A stretch of DNA of 41,414 nt from Clostridiales bacterium. Its GTDB lineage: Bacteria; Bacillota; Clostridia; Saccharofermentanales; Saccharofermentanaceae. The stretch is taken from assembly GCA_017545245.1 (NCBI GenBank), contig JAFWPB010000009.1, positions 1 through 41,414 on the forward strand. Reading direction: 5' to 3'. Shown here piece after piece: positions 1-7,853 of the stretch. Each line of letters opens with the position of its first letter. Within the stretch, counting starts at the first letter, position 1. The notes below the pieces were generated by a model. The model was not told the DNA's origin, made no database searches, and was given only the letters and a program-made list of their open reading frames with translations. Both the position numbers and the translations under genes were made by a program.

Positions 1-27
1 CCACAAACTATATATCGCTTCGGCGCC

Positions 28-61
28 GAGTACCAGCCCAGCCTCGGCTGGGCTGGTACTC
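28..61. repeat. Perfect 16-bp inverted repeat (hairpin) at the window start
   Basis: Arms GAGTACCAGCCCAGCC (28-43) and its exact complement (46-61) are separated by 2 bases. The short palindrome CGGCGCCG at 21-28 abuts it. No clear T-run follows on either strand, so it is not a classic intrinsic terminator. It could be a transcription end for a gene outside the window or a REP-like element. What is seen is only the dyad; the function is unknown. Confidence 0.6.
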
Positions 62-193
62 CCTTTCTCATTGCAAGAGTAAACTAGACTTTTTCTGCAT
101 TATTCTGTTGTCAAAGTTCAGTTTTAGTTTTTCACTCTAGGTCCTTGATGGTTCAAATTATGCTCCGGCCGCTGTCCCAAAAATGGGACTTCA

Positions 194-222
194 TTGCAAT
201 CGCCCGATTTCAGTGGTAGACT
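194..222 (+). promoter_or_regulatory. Possible sigma-A promoter for the YczE-like gene
   Basis: TTGCAA at 194-199 and TAGACT at 217-222 are separated by exactly 17 bases, 42 bases before the start codon. A small hairpin (GTCCCA / TGGGAC, 174-189) lies just upstream. The -10 is imperfect, so this is a moderate call. Confidence 0.4.
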
Positions 223-263
223 ATTCTCCGCTTTAGAAAAATGCGCATCAGAAGGGAGTCAGC

Positions 264-920
264 ATGAAATTCCAACCGGACTTGAAGAGAATAACGATCT
301 GCTTCTTCGCCGTATTTGGTATGGGTTTTTTTCTCTCGTTTCTGATGCTCTGCGGGCTGGGTACCGATCCCTGTTCTTTTATGAATAAATCTGTCTCTGC
401 ACGGATCGGATTAAGCTTCGGAAATTACCAGCTCATCGTCAACGCCGTCATGCTCCTTTTCGTAATCCTGACACGAAGAGATCTTCTCGGATTCGGCACG
501 ATCTTCAATATGGTACTGGTCGGCTATTACGTAGACTTTTTTGACTGGCTGTGGCTGAAAGTAATTCCTGCCTCCGCATTCACGGACACAATAAGCCGAT
601 GGGGGATCTTTCTCCCTTCGCTTCTCTTATTCGTAATCAGCGCCGCCGTCTACATCAACTGCGACATGGGCGTTGCGCCGTACGATGCCATCCCGAAATA
701 CCTGACAGACAAAGTCAGCGGCCTCTTCCCGAAATTTCCGAAAATGCTGGTCCGCATCCTCTGGGATCTCGCGGCGGTTCTGGTCGGCACGCTCGCAGGC
801 GGAATACCTGTCATCGGAATCATCCTGATGACACTCTTCCTCGGCCCTTTCATATCCCTGATCAACAAACTGTTCTTTTCGAAAAAGAAAGAAAAAGAAA
901 CTGCTCCACAGGCATCATGA
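264..920 (+). CDS. YczE/YyaS/YitT-like integral membrane protein
   Basis: A 218-residue, very hydrophobic protein with about five to six membrane segments (roughly residues 9-32, 51-68, 74-97, 112-133 and 165-205) and a basic Lys-rich C-terminal tail. The segment after the first helix (GLGTDPCSFMNKSVS) and the later GVAPYDAIPKYLTDK match the conserved glycine/proline loops of the YczE family. Known members are of uncertain role; B. subtilis YczE has been linked to surfactin and secondary-metabolite production. A GAAGGGAG ribosome site precedes the ATG. It stands alone and converges on the polyamine gene downstream. The family is fairly sure; substrate and function are unknown. Confidence 0.75.
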   Translation: MKFQPDLKRITICFFAVFGMGFFLSFLMLCGLGTDPCSFMNKSVSARIGLSFGNYQLIVNAVMLLFVILTRRDLLGFGTIFNMVLVGYYVDFFDWLWLKVIPASAFTDTISRWGIFLPSLLLFVISAAVYINCDMGVAPYDAIPKYLTDKVSGLFPKFPKMLVRILWDLAAVLVGTLAGGIPVIGIILMTLFLGPFISLINKLFFSKKKEKETAPQAS

Positions 921-989
921 CCAGGAAGATTACTCCTCCGGCAAAAACACTGGTGAAACAGCTTCTGGATCTCTATATTCTGTTTTCCG

Positions 990-2201
990 TTACTCGGAGA
1001 TCATCTCCATATCCGATGTCGCTTCCACGACCTTGTAGTCGAGACCGAACTTCTGTACCTCATTGAAAAACGGAAGCGGATCGAACTCGGAGATCATGTG
1101 CACACCCGGGCGTTTCCACAAACCAAGGGCGATCATGCCGGCACCGGCAACAAGCGGCGCAGCAGCCATGAAATCTGTAGAGGATGCCCCATATGTTTCG
1201 TAGCACTTTTTATGATCAACCGTGCTGTAGATGACGTACGACTTTTCTTCACCGTTTTTACTGCCCTTGACCAGGACACCGACTCCGTTCTTTCCTGTTG
1301 CAGTAGCAGCCAGGTCTTCCTGCTGCGGCATAACTTCGTAGAGGAAGTCAATCGGAGCAATCTGCTGTCCTTCAATATCGATCGGCTTGGTAGATGTCAT
1401 TCCTACTGCTTCCAGTACCTGTACCATGGAAAGGAACGGCGGCTTGAATGCAGAGAAGAAACGGATCGAATTGGCTTCCGGAAGTTCGCCGCTCAAAGCA
1501 TCGATTACTTCATGATCGACCATGCACAGTTCTTTTTTACCGATATCCGGGAAATCGAAATTCGCCTTCACGCTCGTAGGCGGCACGCTCACGATCTCTC
1601 CATTTGACCACATGCGTGCGTCAGTAGAGATCTGGTGGAGACTGGTCATCATGGAAGTATTCATCAGATACGGATTGGAATTTTCTCCAGCATTCATATC
1701 GATTACATCCACGGAATCAATCGTGTCGAGAAGCTTAATTGCCGCATACTGTGCAAAAGCATTGATAATGCCAGGGTTAAAACCGCAGCCGATCACAGCC
1801 GTCAGCCCTTTTTCCTGGAACTGCTGGTCATAAGTATATTCTTCGTCGATATTGCAGATAGACTCACCCTTCGGTGTATAAAGGGAAGCATCAATATAAT
1901 TCGCTCCGATCTCAAGGCAGAGTTCCATGACCATGAGGTTCAGGCTCGAAGGTGCAAGATTGATCACAAGATCCGGGTGGTAGATATTGGCCATCAACCG
2001 GGTCTTTTCTTTGTTGCGGATATCAACAAAGGCCGTCATGATCTTCTGTTTGTCATTGGAGTACTTGTTCTTGTACACATCACACTTTTCCTTGGAACGC
2101 CCGGCCAGGCATATCTCGCGGAAATATACCGAACTCTTGGAAATCAATGGAACTACGGCTCTTGCCAACTTACCGCATCCGATGATCAATACTCTTTGCA
2201 T
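990..2201 (-). CDS. Carboxynorspermidine synthase (saccharopine dehydrogenase family)
   Basis: A 403-residue NAD(P)-dependent dehydrogenase-like protein. The Rossmann nucleotide-binding loop is at the N-terminus (VLIIGCGKLARAV). The middle holds the family pattern of a Gly-rich strand and asparagine/aspartate loop (GCGFNPGIINAFAQYA, then DMNAGEN), and the C-terminus ends in the WKRPGVHMISEFDP region typical of Lys1/CANSDH proteins rather than lysine-pathway saccharopine reductases. The family enzyme reductively condenses aspartate semialdehyde with a diamine to make carboxy(nor)spermidine, the polyamine route of many gut anaerobes. The partner decarboxylase NspC is not in the window, so the gene is an orphan here. 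AAAGGGG precedes the ATG. Assignment is by remembered sequence pattern. Confidence 0.8.
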   Translation of the reverse strand: MQRVLIIGCGKLARAVVPLISKSSVYFREICLAGRSKEKCDVYKNKYSNDKQKIMTAFVDIRNKEKTRLMANIYHPDLVINLAPSSLNLMVMELCLEIGANYIDASLYTPKGESICNIDEEYTYDQQFQEKGLTAVIGCGFNPGIINAFAQYAAIKLLDTIDSVDVIDMNAGENSNPYLMNTSMMTSLHQISTDARMWSNGEIVSVPPTSVKANFDFPDIGKKELCMVDHEVIDALSGELPEANSIRFFSAFKPPFLSMVQVLEAVGMTSTKPIDIEGQQIAPIDFLYEVMPQQEDLAATATGKNGVGVLVKGSKNGEEKSYVIYSTVDHKKCYETYGASSTDFMAAAPLVAGAGMIALGLWKRPGVHMISEFDPLPFFNEVQKFGLDYKVVEATSDMEMISE

Positions 2202-2293
2202 GACTCGACAACCCCTTTAATCCTGTTTATCTATTAATCACTATAACACTTCCAAATATCATTCTAATTCTTCTTTTCCGAGAAAGAAAGGCT

Positions 2294-3424
2294 TCAATCG
2301 ATAAAAAACGGTCTGTGGTAGTTCGAATTATCGATCACGAAATCCCTGTTCCGGAAAGGATCGTGTCTGGCCACATACATCTTCTCTGCCGGAATGTCCT
2401 TCTTCTTAAAGTCATCTATCGAAGCCAGTCCATAGACCGGGACATCCATAAGGGATGCACGGTGCTCCGCCTCCTTGTCATCCACACGCAGGTAGACTGT
2501 CGTATCGAAGTACTTGAGAAGCGGCTCTCTGTACATCATTGTTCCGAGAAGGATCATGATTCCGTTCTCGGAAATCTTATAATAGCGCTCGTTCACGAAA
2601 GCATCATTGTAAGAATCCAGACAGTACACCGTCCTGTCGAGTTTTCCCTCTTTCAGATACGGGTCGAGCACATCCTCCATCAGCTTTTCATAATTGAAGC
2701 CGTTGAAATAGTACGCTTCAACCGGATCTTCGCCCTTATAGCTCTCTTCTACAGCACGATGATAATCTTCCAGATCCACGATCATGTTCTCCTGCCCGAT
2801 CAGATCCATGTAACGGGTGATCCGGTCGGCAAGGGTCTTCTTGCCGGCGTACATGATACCGTCGATCCCGAGGATCTTCGACTTCTTGAGAATCGCCTTC
2901 TTTACGATGGAATGGACAAGAAGGGTAATACGTATCTGATCCTCGATCTCTATGGGATACAGTGCTTTTGAAAAAGTCATCGGATAAACCGACATCCAAT
3001 CCTTGCCGTAACAGATCGAAGGGATCTGCATCTTCGTTGCTGCACGGATGATCATCTCATTCGTACCGACGAAAAGGAAGAAATCGTCTTTGCCTCGTTT
3101 TTCTGCAAAAGCACTGGCCATGGCTTCTTCCGTCGTGGCGCTGACGTATTCATCGAAATACTTATCAATGCCGAGTTTCTCCACGCATTCCCAAATCTCC
3201 GCCTGAGAAAAACTGTCGCAGATATTCAGACTGAAACCTTCTTTGCGGAGGGACTTCAGAACATCGAGGATATCCGGATCCATCACTGCATTTTCTTCCA
3301 TTATTGCCTTCAGAGCGTCTTTATTGGAAACAATAACGCTACCCTTCGAAGTCACGCTCTTGCTGGCCATGGAATCCGCAGACCAGTAAAGGAAAACGCC
3401 TAGATCAAAGAAAACACGATTCAT
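2294..3424 (-). CDS. HAD-like domain fused to a uridine-kinase-like P-loop domain
   Basis: A 376-residue protein. Residues 1-150 look like a HAD fold: FFDLG stands where FDxDGT is expected, and there is a late FLFVGTNEMIIRAA motif like HAD motif IV. Residues 180-376 look like a nucleoside kinase: a P-loop-like GIMYAGKKT (189-197), the segment DLEDYHR (217-223), and a later 'EHR..D' stretch. Both active sites look degenerate: the second HAD aspartate is Gly, and the P-loop has Lys where Ser/Thr normally follows GK. An upstream in-frame ATG at 3508 is rejected because a TATAAT at 3456-3461 and a GGGGG ribosome site support 3424. The substrate is unknown. Confidence 0.6.
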   Translation of the reverse strand: MNRVFFDLGVFLYWSADSMASKSVTSKGSVIVSNKDALKAIMEENAVMDPDILDVLKSLRKEGFSLNICDSFSQAEIWECVEKLGIDKYFDEYVSATTEEAMASAFAEKRGKDDFFLFVGTNEMIIRAATKMQIPSICYGKDWMSVYPMTFSKALYPIEIEDQIRITLLVHSIVKKAILKKSKILGIDGIMYAGKKTLADRITRYMDLIGQENMIVDLEDYHRAVEESYKGEDPVEAYYFNGFNYEKLMEDVLDPYLKEGKLDRTVYCLDSYNDAFVNERYYKISENGIMILLGTMMYREPLLKYFDTTVYLRVDDKEAEHRASLMDVPVYGLASIDDFKKKDIPAEKMYVARHDPFRNRDFVIDNSNYHRPFFID

Positions 3425-3455
3425 TCCGAAACCCCCGAAAAGCATATTCCATAGT

Positions 3456-3461
3456 ATTATA
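3456..3461 (-). promoter_or_regulatory. -10 element for the HAD/kinase gene
   Basis: TATAAT on the minus strand, 32 bases upstream of the chosen start at 3424. No good -35 is seen at 16-18 bases. It lies inside the longest possible reading frame, which argues for the shorter protein. Confidence 0.45.
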
Positions 3462-3556
3462 TCGCAAATGCTTTTCAAATTGCACAAAGAATCAAAAAGT
3501 AATGGCATTTCTTATGTGAATCCTTCCCTGTTTTTTGTGTATATTTTCTTAATTCG

Positions 3557-3565
3557 TGTTATACT
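3557..3565 (+). promoter_or_regulatory. Extended -10 promoter for the tail-anchored protein gene
   Basis: TGTTATACT is a TGn extended -10. It lies about 41 bases before the ATG at 3607, with a weak TTGTGT 19 bases upstream. It is divergent to the HAD/kinase promoter. Confidence 0.5.
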
Positions 3566-3606
3566 GTCACTATGTATGGGGATGAATACATTTTTAGGAG
3601 TAGGTT

Positions 3607-4152
3607 ATGCGTCGTACAGCTAACAAGGCACGGGTCATTGAGGAGAACAGCAAGCAAACGCAGACTGTTCGAGCCCCCAAGGCAACAGAAGCCAATCCAT
3701 GGGTAGAGGAACTGCACACAGTTTCTTCTGTTTCTGCGCCTGCCTGGAAAATGAAGAGTTCCGTCGCATCTCCTAAGAAGAAAGAATCCCTGACTGATTC
3801 CCGCTCTACATTTCTGACGATCGACGAAGAGCTGACTCAGACGCAGAAGCGTCCGATGGCTCCGAACAACGCATCGATCCTGAAGGAAAAAGTGGTGAAA
3901 GACCATTTCCATTTTGACGATGACCAGCTGACCTACACGAAGGACATGAGTTTCGGTTCCCGGGTCGCAGTGACTCTTCGAAAAATCGCCGTCTGGTTCT
4001 CAGACGTGTGGGATAAGTACATTCTCTTTATGAAGCGGCATTTTCCGTCCATTTACGAAACCAATAATGCACAGAATTTCACGATCATCGGAATCATCAC
4101 TTTGGTAGTGCTGATCGTAGTTTTTGCCATCGGGGCCATGCTCTATCTTTGA
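3607..4152 (+). CDS. Uncharacterised tail-anchored membrane protein
   Basis: A 181-residue protein that I do not recognise. The first ~100 residues are polar, Lys/Ser/Thr-rich and probably disordered (MRRTANKARVIEEN onward). Residues ~115-155 are more aromatic and basic, and one hydrophobic helix (about 157-180, IIGIITLVVLIVVFAIGAML) sits at the extreme C-terminus. There is no signal peptide, so the bulk is predicted cytoplasmic and anchored at the C-terminus. A good AGGAG lies 8 bases before the ATG. The PAS-GGDEF gene starts 30 bases later, so they are probably co-transcribed; whether they work together is inference. Confidence 0.7.
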   Translation: MRRTANKARVIEENSKQTQTVRAPKATEANPWVEELHTVSSVSAPAWKMKSSVASPKKKESLTDSRSTFLTIDEELTQTQKRPMAPNNASILKEKVVKDHFHFDDDQLTYTKDMSFGSRVAVTLRKIAVWFSDVWDKYILFMKRHFPSIYETNNAQNFTIIGIITLVVLIVVFAIGAMLYL

Positions 4153-4182
4153 TCGGCTTTTCTCTGTGCAGAGGGAGACAAT

Positions 4183-5169
4183 ATGAAAAATGAAACACCC
4201 GACACATCCTTCTTTGAGAAGCTCTCGAAAGAACAGATTTTTTCAGTCTTCCTGAATCAAGTCGACCTTTATGTGTATTTCAAAAACCTGGAAGGCAAAT
4301 ACGTTCTCTGCTCGGGTTCTTTTGCCAGATTGATGGGCTTTTCTTCTCCTTCTGCTATCGTGGGAAAAGAACTGGCCGATCTCGTTTCTCCTGCTCAGGC
4401 GGAGAAGATCTGTGCCGAAGAGCAGCGGATCATGCGTCAGCGCATACCGGTCATCGCACTCGAGGAACATGTGGAACTTCTTCACGCCAAATCACAAGTC
4501 GGTGATGTCTGGATCTCCACATCCCTTTATCCGTTAATCGATAACGAAGGCAACGTCTGCGGTATCTGGGGCATTTCGCAGGATATCACTTCCGCGAAGA
4601 ATGTAGAGCAGAAACTCATGCAGAAGAACAAGCAGTGCGATGAGCTGAATTCGAAGATCCACCAGCTCTCGACTACAGACGAGTTGACAGGCCTTTTGAA
4701 CAGAAAGTCTTTTGAAGAGATCATCGAGAGAAATATGCGTTTGTTCTCCCGCGTCAGAGGCCGTGGATATTTCACCGGATTCTCTATTCTATTGATGGAT
4801 ATCGATGGATTCACGTCTTTCGGAACCAAGTACGGACCGCAGCACATGGATAAGGCTTTGCAGTATGTAGCCAATCTGCTTCGTGGCTGTTCCCGTTCCT
4901 CAGACGACGTCTTCCGTGTCGGAAGCGATGAATTCGCCGTGATCCTTTCGGACACGAATTACGAAGGCGCAGAGATCCTGTCCGAGCGCATCAGCGAAGC
5001 GCTGAAGAAAAAGCCAATGATCCTTGAAGAGACGAGAGTCACGCTCTCGATGAGTTTCGGTTTCTCCACTTACGAAGACCAGCTTGACGCATCCGAGATG
5101 ATCATGCAGGCCGACCAGAGCCTTTTCGAGGCGAAGAAAAAGAGAAAAGGAAAGAACGGAAAAGCCTAA
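4183..5169 (+). CDS. PAS-GGDEF diguanylate cyclase
   Basis: A 328-residue cytoplasmic protein. A PAS sensor domain covers about residues 15-137 (ending in the typical GIWGISQDIT). A short coiled linker follows, then a GGDEF domain from ~163 (TTDELTGLLNRKSFEE). The active-site loop reads GSDEF (247-251) instead of GGDEF, a variant that often stays active. The product-inhibition I-site RSSD (238-241) is exactly five residues upstream. It would make cyclic di-GMP from GTP in response to a PAS ligand. GGGAGACA is the ribosome site. It follows the tail-anchored protein gene and runs convergently into the LTA-synthase gene 9 bases away. A second protein of the same architecture is at 25841. Confidence 0.9.
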   Translation: MKNETPDTSFFEKLSKEQIFSVFLNQVDLYVYFKNLEGKYVLCSGSFARLMGFSSPSAIVGKELADLVSPAQAEKICAEEQRIMRQRIPVIALEEHVELLHAKSQVGDVWISTSLYPLIDNEGNVCGIWGISQDITSAKNVEQKLMQKNKQCDELNSKIHQLSTTDELTGLLNRKSFEEIIERNMRLFSRVRGRGYFTGFSILLMDIDGFTSFGTKYGPQHMDKALQYVANLLRGCSRSSDDVFRVGSDEFAVILSDTNYEGAEILSERISEALKKKPMILEETRVTLSMSFGFSTYEDQLDASEMIMQADQSLFEAKKKRKGKNGKA

Positions 5170-5178
5170 AGCCGTCCG

Positions 5179-7299
5179 TCAGCTCTCCCTCTTTTCCTGC
5201 CACGGCACACCATCTGGGAAGAGATATCCATAGTAGTCCTTGTCGATGATCCTTGCTGAGTAATAGAACAGATCGTCCACATATTCGATGCATTCTTTCA
5301 GGTATTCATCTGAGATTTCTTCATCTACGAGCATCGTGACTTTGCGGCTTCCTGCATCGTACATGATCTTATCGTTGATAAAACTCTTGTCGTTAAAGAT
5401 CACGTAGTTTGGTTCCGGTGCAAAAATGTCTGTCCCGATGTAGAGACGGGAGTCATACGGAAGTCCGAAAAGGTTCGCCAGTGTCGGCGCAATATCGAGG
5501 CTGGAACAATACTTGTCAACGATGACCGGCTCTTCCATGTCGCCGCACCAGAGTATGAACGCATTCTCGAAATAGGAGAAAGGATACGTTACTTTCTTTC
5601 CTGCAAGTTCTCTATATTCGGAAGCCGTCAGGCCATATGGATTATGGTCTGCACCAAGTGCGATCACAGTGTTCTCCAGCTGGCCTTCTGCTTCAAGTTC
5701 TTCAAGAAGAAGTGCCAGTGCATGATCCAGCTCGATCTGGCAGGCAATATACGCTTTTACGCCACTGCTGTAGTCCAGATCTTTTACCAGATCGCGGTTC
5801 TTCGAAGACATCTGGTTATCCCCGAATGCGTACGGAAGATGTCCGCTTACCGTCATGTAGTACACGTGGAAGGGTTCGCCATTCAGGAACTCCGGAACCG
5901 TATCTTCGACCATCTCGACATCTGATTCCGGCCACTGTTTCTTCACGTTCAGTCCGTTTCCGAGGCCGCGGTAAGTATAGCCCATGACCGGATACGAGCG
6001 GTCTCTGTGGTAATATGTGTACGTGTTGTTATGGTACGCATAGGTCTGATATCCCAGCGCAGCAAACTGGTTTCCGAATGCAAACGGCATGTAGTTTTTC
6101 GCGATCTTCGTATAGCTCCAGACACCGGATTTCGGAATCAGTCCGGTCGTCTCGACGAACTCTCCGTCCGAAGTGCTGACATACCATTCCGGCGTGTAGA
6201 AATTGTTGAAGACGAAACCGGTCGTAGAGAGTTTATACAGCGTCGGCGTCAGTTCCGGATCGATCACGAATCCGGAAAAAGCTTCGGCCGTGATCAGGAT
6301 CAGGTTCTTGCCTTTAAAACGCCCGGTATATTCGTTCATGGTCGTCGGGGCTCTCTGTGAGAAAAACTCGTTCATGCTCCGATAGACTTTATCGTCTTCC
6401 TCCAGGTCGAACTGGATGTCCAGCGTATTTTTCGGATATGGCGTCGGTGTCGGCGATGGTGTCGGAGAAGGCGTAGCGGTCGCCTCAGGTGCTTTTGTAG
6501 GAGGAACCGGCGTCGGTGTAAATGTCGGAGCCGCGGTGGTTTCAGTCGGCGCTGCCGTCTCGATCACAATACTGCTGACATCAACATCAGACCTTTCTTC
6601 CCAGGAAATGTTCATCACATTGAACCGGAAGTCGAGGCCCATGGTCGGAAGAAGTCCGAATTCCCGAAGCGACGAATCCTGCGAAAACTCAGTCAGATAA
6701 AGTCTTCTCGGGCTGGCCGCACCTGTTCTGTCCGAAAGCACAAGTCCTGTTCCGATCACCGTTACTACAGCAAAAGCACTTGCCAATGTGAGAACGTATC
6801 TCTTTTTTTCTGTCGGGATCTCTCTTACGAACCGTCTTACTAAAACCCAGTAGAGGACAGACGGAAGGAGCAGGATCAGGATACCGAACCAGCTTCTTCC
6901 GATCGCAGAAAACATCACGCTGTTGTACTCCGCCACAGCATTTCCGGTTCCCTCAAGTGAGGCCCACACAAAGATGGTCGCGAAGATCCTGTAGTAGACG
7001 TATTGCGCGATATAGACGATAGCAAGGAGCATGGTAAGGATGCCCGTTGCGATCACACGGAATTTCTTCTTGGGAACGAGGAACACGATGAGTCCCAAAA
7101 AGAGAGTCATGCTGACAGAAAGAAGCAGCATGTGCAGCGTCACGCGGTTTCCAATCATGCCGGCAAAGCAGCACTCGGAAAGGATCCCTACAACAGGCAG
7201 CCAGAATAATGCTGCCCAGGAGAGCTTACTGTAATCCCTCTTTTTCGAAACAGGAACCTCTATCTCTTCTTTCGGTGTCGTTACCTCGTTCTGAGTCAT
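5179..7299 (-). CDS. LTA synthase-family membrane sulfatase
   Basis: A 706-residue enzyme of the lipoteichoic acid synthase / phosphoglycerol transferase family. Five membrane helices lie at about 28-50, 55-75, 82-103, 130-155 and 168-188. A Pro/Thr/Ala-rich linker (about 248-290, with (TP)n stretches) follows, then an extracellular sulfatase-like domain from ~330. Visible catalytic features are ILITAEAFSG (metal-binding Glu 339), STSDGEF with the probable nucleophile Thr 376, and a later ALGADHNPYG metal site. Known members polymerise glycerol phosphate from phosphatidylglycerol; whether this one makes LTA or another phosphoglycerol-modified glycan cannot be told. Its ATG overlaps the end of trmL by 4 bases, so it is the last gene of the gatCAB-led operon. 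The long Thr-Pro linker is unusual for classic LtaS. Confidence 0.85.
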   Translation of the reverse strand: MTQNEVTTPKEEIEVPVSKKRDYSKLSWAALFWLPVVGILSECCFAGMIGNRVTLHMLLLSVSMTLFLGLIVFLVPKKKFRVIATGILTMLLAIVYIAQYVYYRIFATIFVWASLEGTGNAVAEYNSVMFSAIGRSWFGILILLLPSVLYWVLVRRFVREIPTEKKRYVLTLASAFAVVTVIGTGLVLSDRTGAASPRRLYLTEFSQDSSLREFGLLPTMGLDFRFNVMNISWEERSDVDVSSIVIETAAPTETTAAPTFTPTPVPPTKAPEATATPSPTPSPTPTPYPKNTLDIQFDLEEDDKVYRSMNEFFSQRAPTTMNEYTGRFKGKNLILITAEAFSGFVIDPELTPTLYKLSTTGFVFNNFYTPEWYVSTSDGEFVETTGLIPKSGVWSYTKIAKNYMPFAFGNQFAALGYQTYAYHNNTYTYYHRDRSYPVMGYTYRGLGNGLNVKKQWPESDVEMVEDTVPEFLNGEPFHVYYMTVSGHLPYAFGDNQMSSKNRDLVKDLDYSSGVKAYIACQIELDHALALLLEELEAEGQLENTVIALGADHNPYGLTASEYRELAGKKVTYPFSYFENAFILWCGDMEEPVIVDKYCSSLDIAPTLANLFGLPYDSRLYIGTDIFAPEPNYVIFNDKSFINDKIMYDAGSRKVTMLVDEEISDEYLKECIEYVDDLFYYSARIIDKDYYGYLFPDGVPWQEKRES

Positions 7300-7844
7300 A
7301 GCAGACCTTCTTTCTTCCCAATCGGATGAATGTCGAAAGACTCCAGAAAATCTTCCCCTTTCTGGACTTCAGTAAAGGAAAGTTCCGGATAATCCAGCTG
7401 CCGCATCACCTCATAAAGTGCGATGGCCACAGCATTTGAAAGATTCAGGCTTCTGCAGTTTCCGGACATCGGGATGCGGAAGCAGTAATCAAGATGCGCG
7501 CGAAGCCGGTCATAAGGAATACCGGTGCTTTCTTTTCCGAAGATCAGGTAGATATCCCCTTCCACCTTTGCAAAGTCAAAAGAACTGTGTGGTTTTTTAC
7601 CGTATCGTGTCATGTAAAAATATGTGCCCGGATTCTTCGATTCGAAATCCTCGAAATCTTTGTAGATCGTGTATTCTGCCATCTCTAGATGATTCGATGC
7701 AGAACGTTTCAGCGTCTCCGGTGTAAGTGAAAAACCGATCGGCTCAATGATATGTACTTTCGTGTTGGTTGCCACGCAAGTACGAAGGATATTTCCGGTA
7801 TTCTGCGGAATCTCCGGTTCAAATAAAACTACATGTACCGCCAT
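7296..7844 (-). CDS. trmL: tRNA (cytidine/uridine-34 2'-O)-methyltransferase TrmL
   Basis: A 182-residue SPOUT methyltransferase that methylates the 2'-O of the wobble base of tRNA-Leu. N-terminal motif 1 is VLFEPEIPQNTGNILRTC. The knot region has LIFGKESTGIP and the C-terminal SAM-binding loop reads RIPMSGNCRSLNLSNAVAIALYE, all diagnostic of TrmL rather than the longer TrmH/RlmB group. Full length for the family. AGGA precedes the ATG. It lies 9 bases after the sel1-repeat gene and overlaps the LTA-synthase start by 4 bases, implying translational coupling. Confidence 0.93.
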   Translation of the reverse strand: MAVHVVLFEPEIPQNTGNILRTCVATNTKVHIIEPIGFSLTPETLKRSASNHLEMAEYTIYKDFEDFESKNPGTYFYMTRYGKKPHSSFDFAKVEGDIYLIFGKESTGIPYDRLRAHLDYCFRIPMSGNCRSLNLSNAVAIALYEVMRQLDYPELSFTEVQKGEDFLESFDIHPIGKKEGLL

Positions 7845-7853
7845 GCTGTTTCC

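Noticed and set aside
6414..6550. Short tandem repeats in the LTA-synthase gene as a CRISPR or mobile repeat
   Set aside because: They encode an in-frame Thr-Pro-rich linker of the protein; no spacers or direct repeats of CRISPR length. No CRISPR array was seen anywhere in the window.
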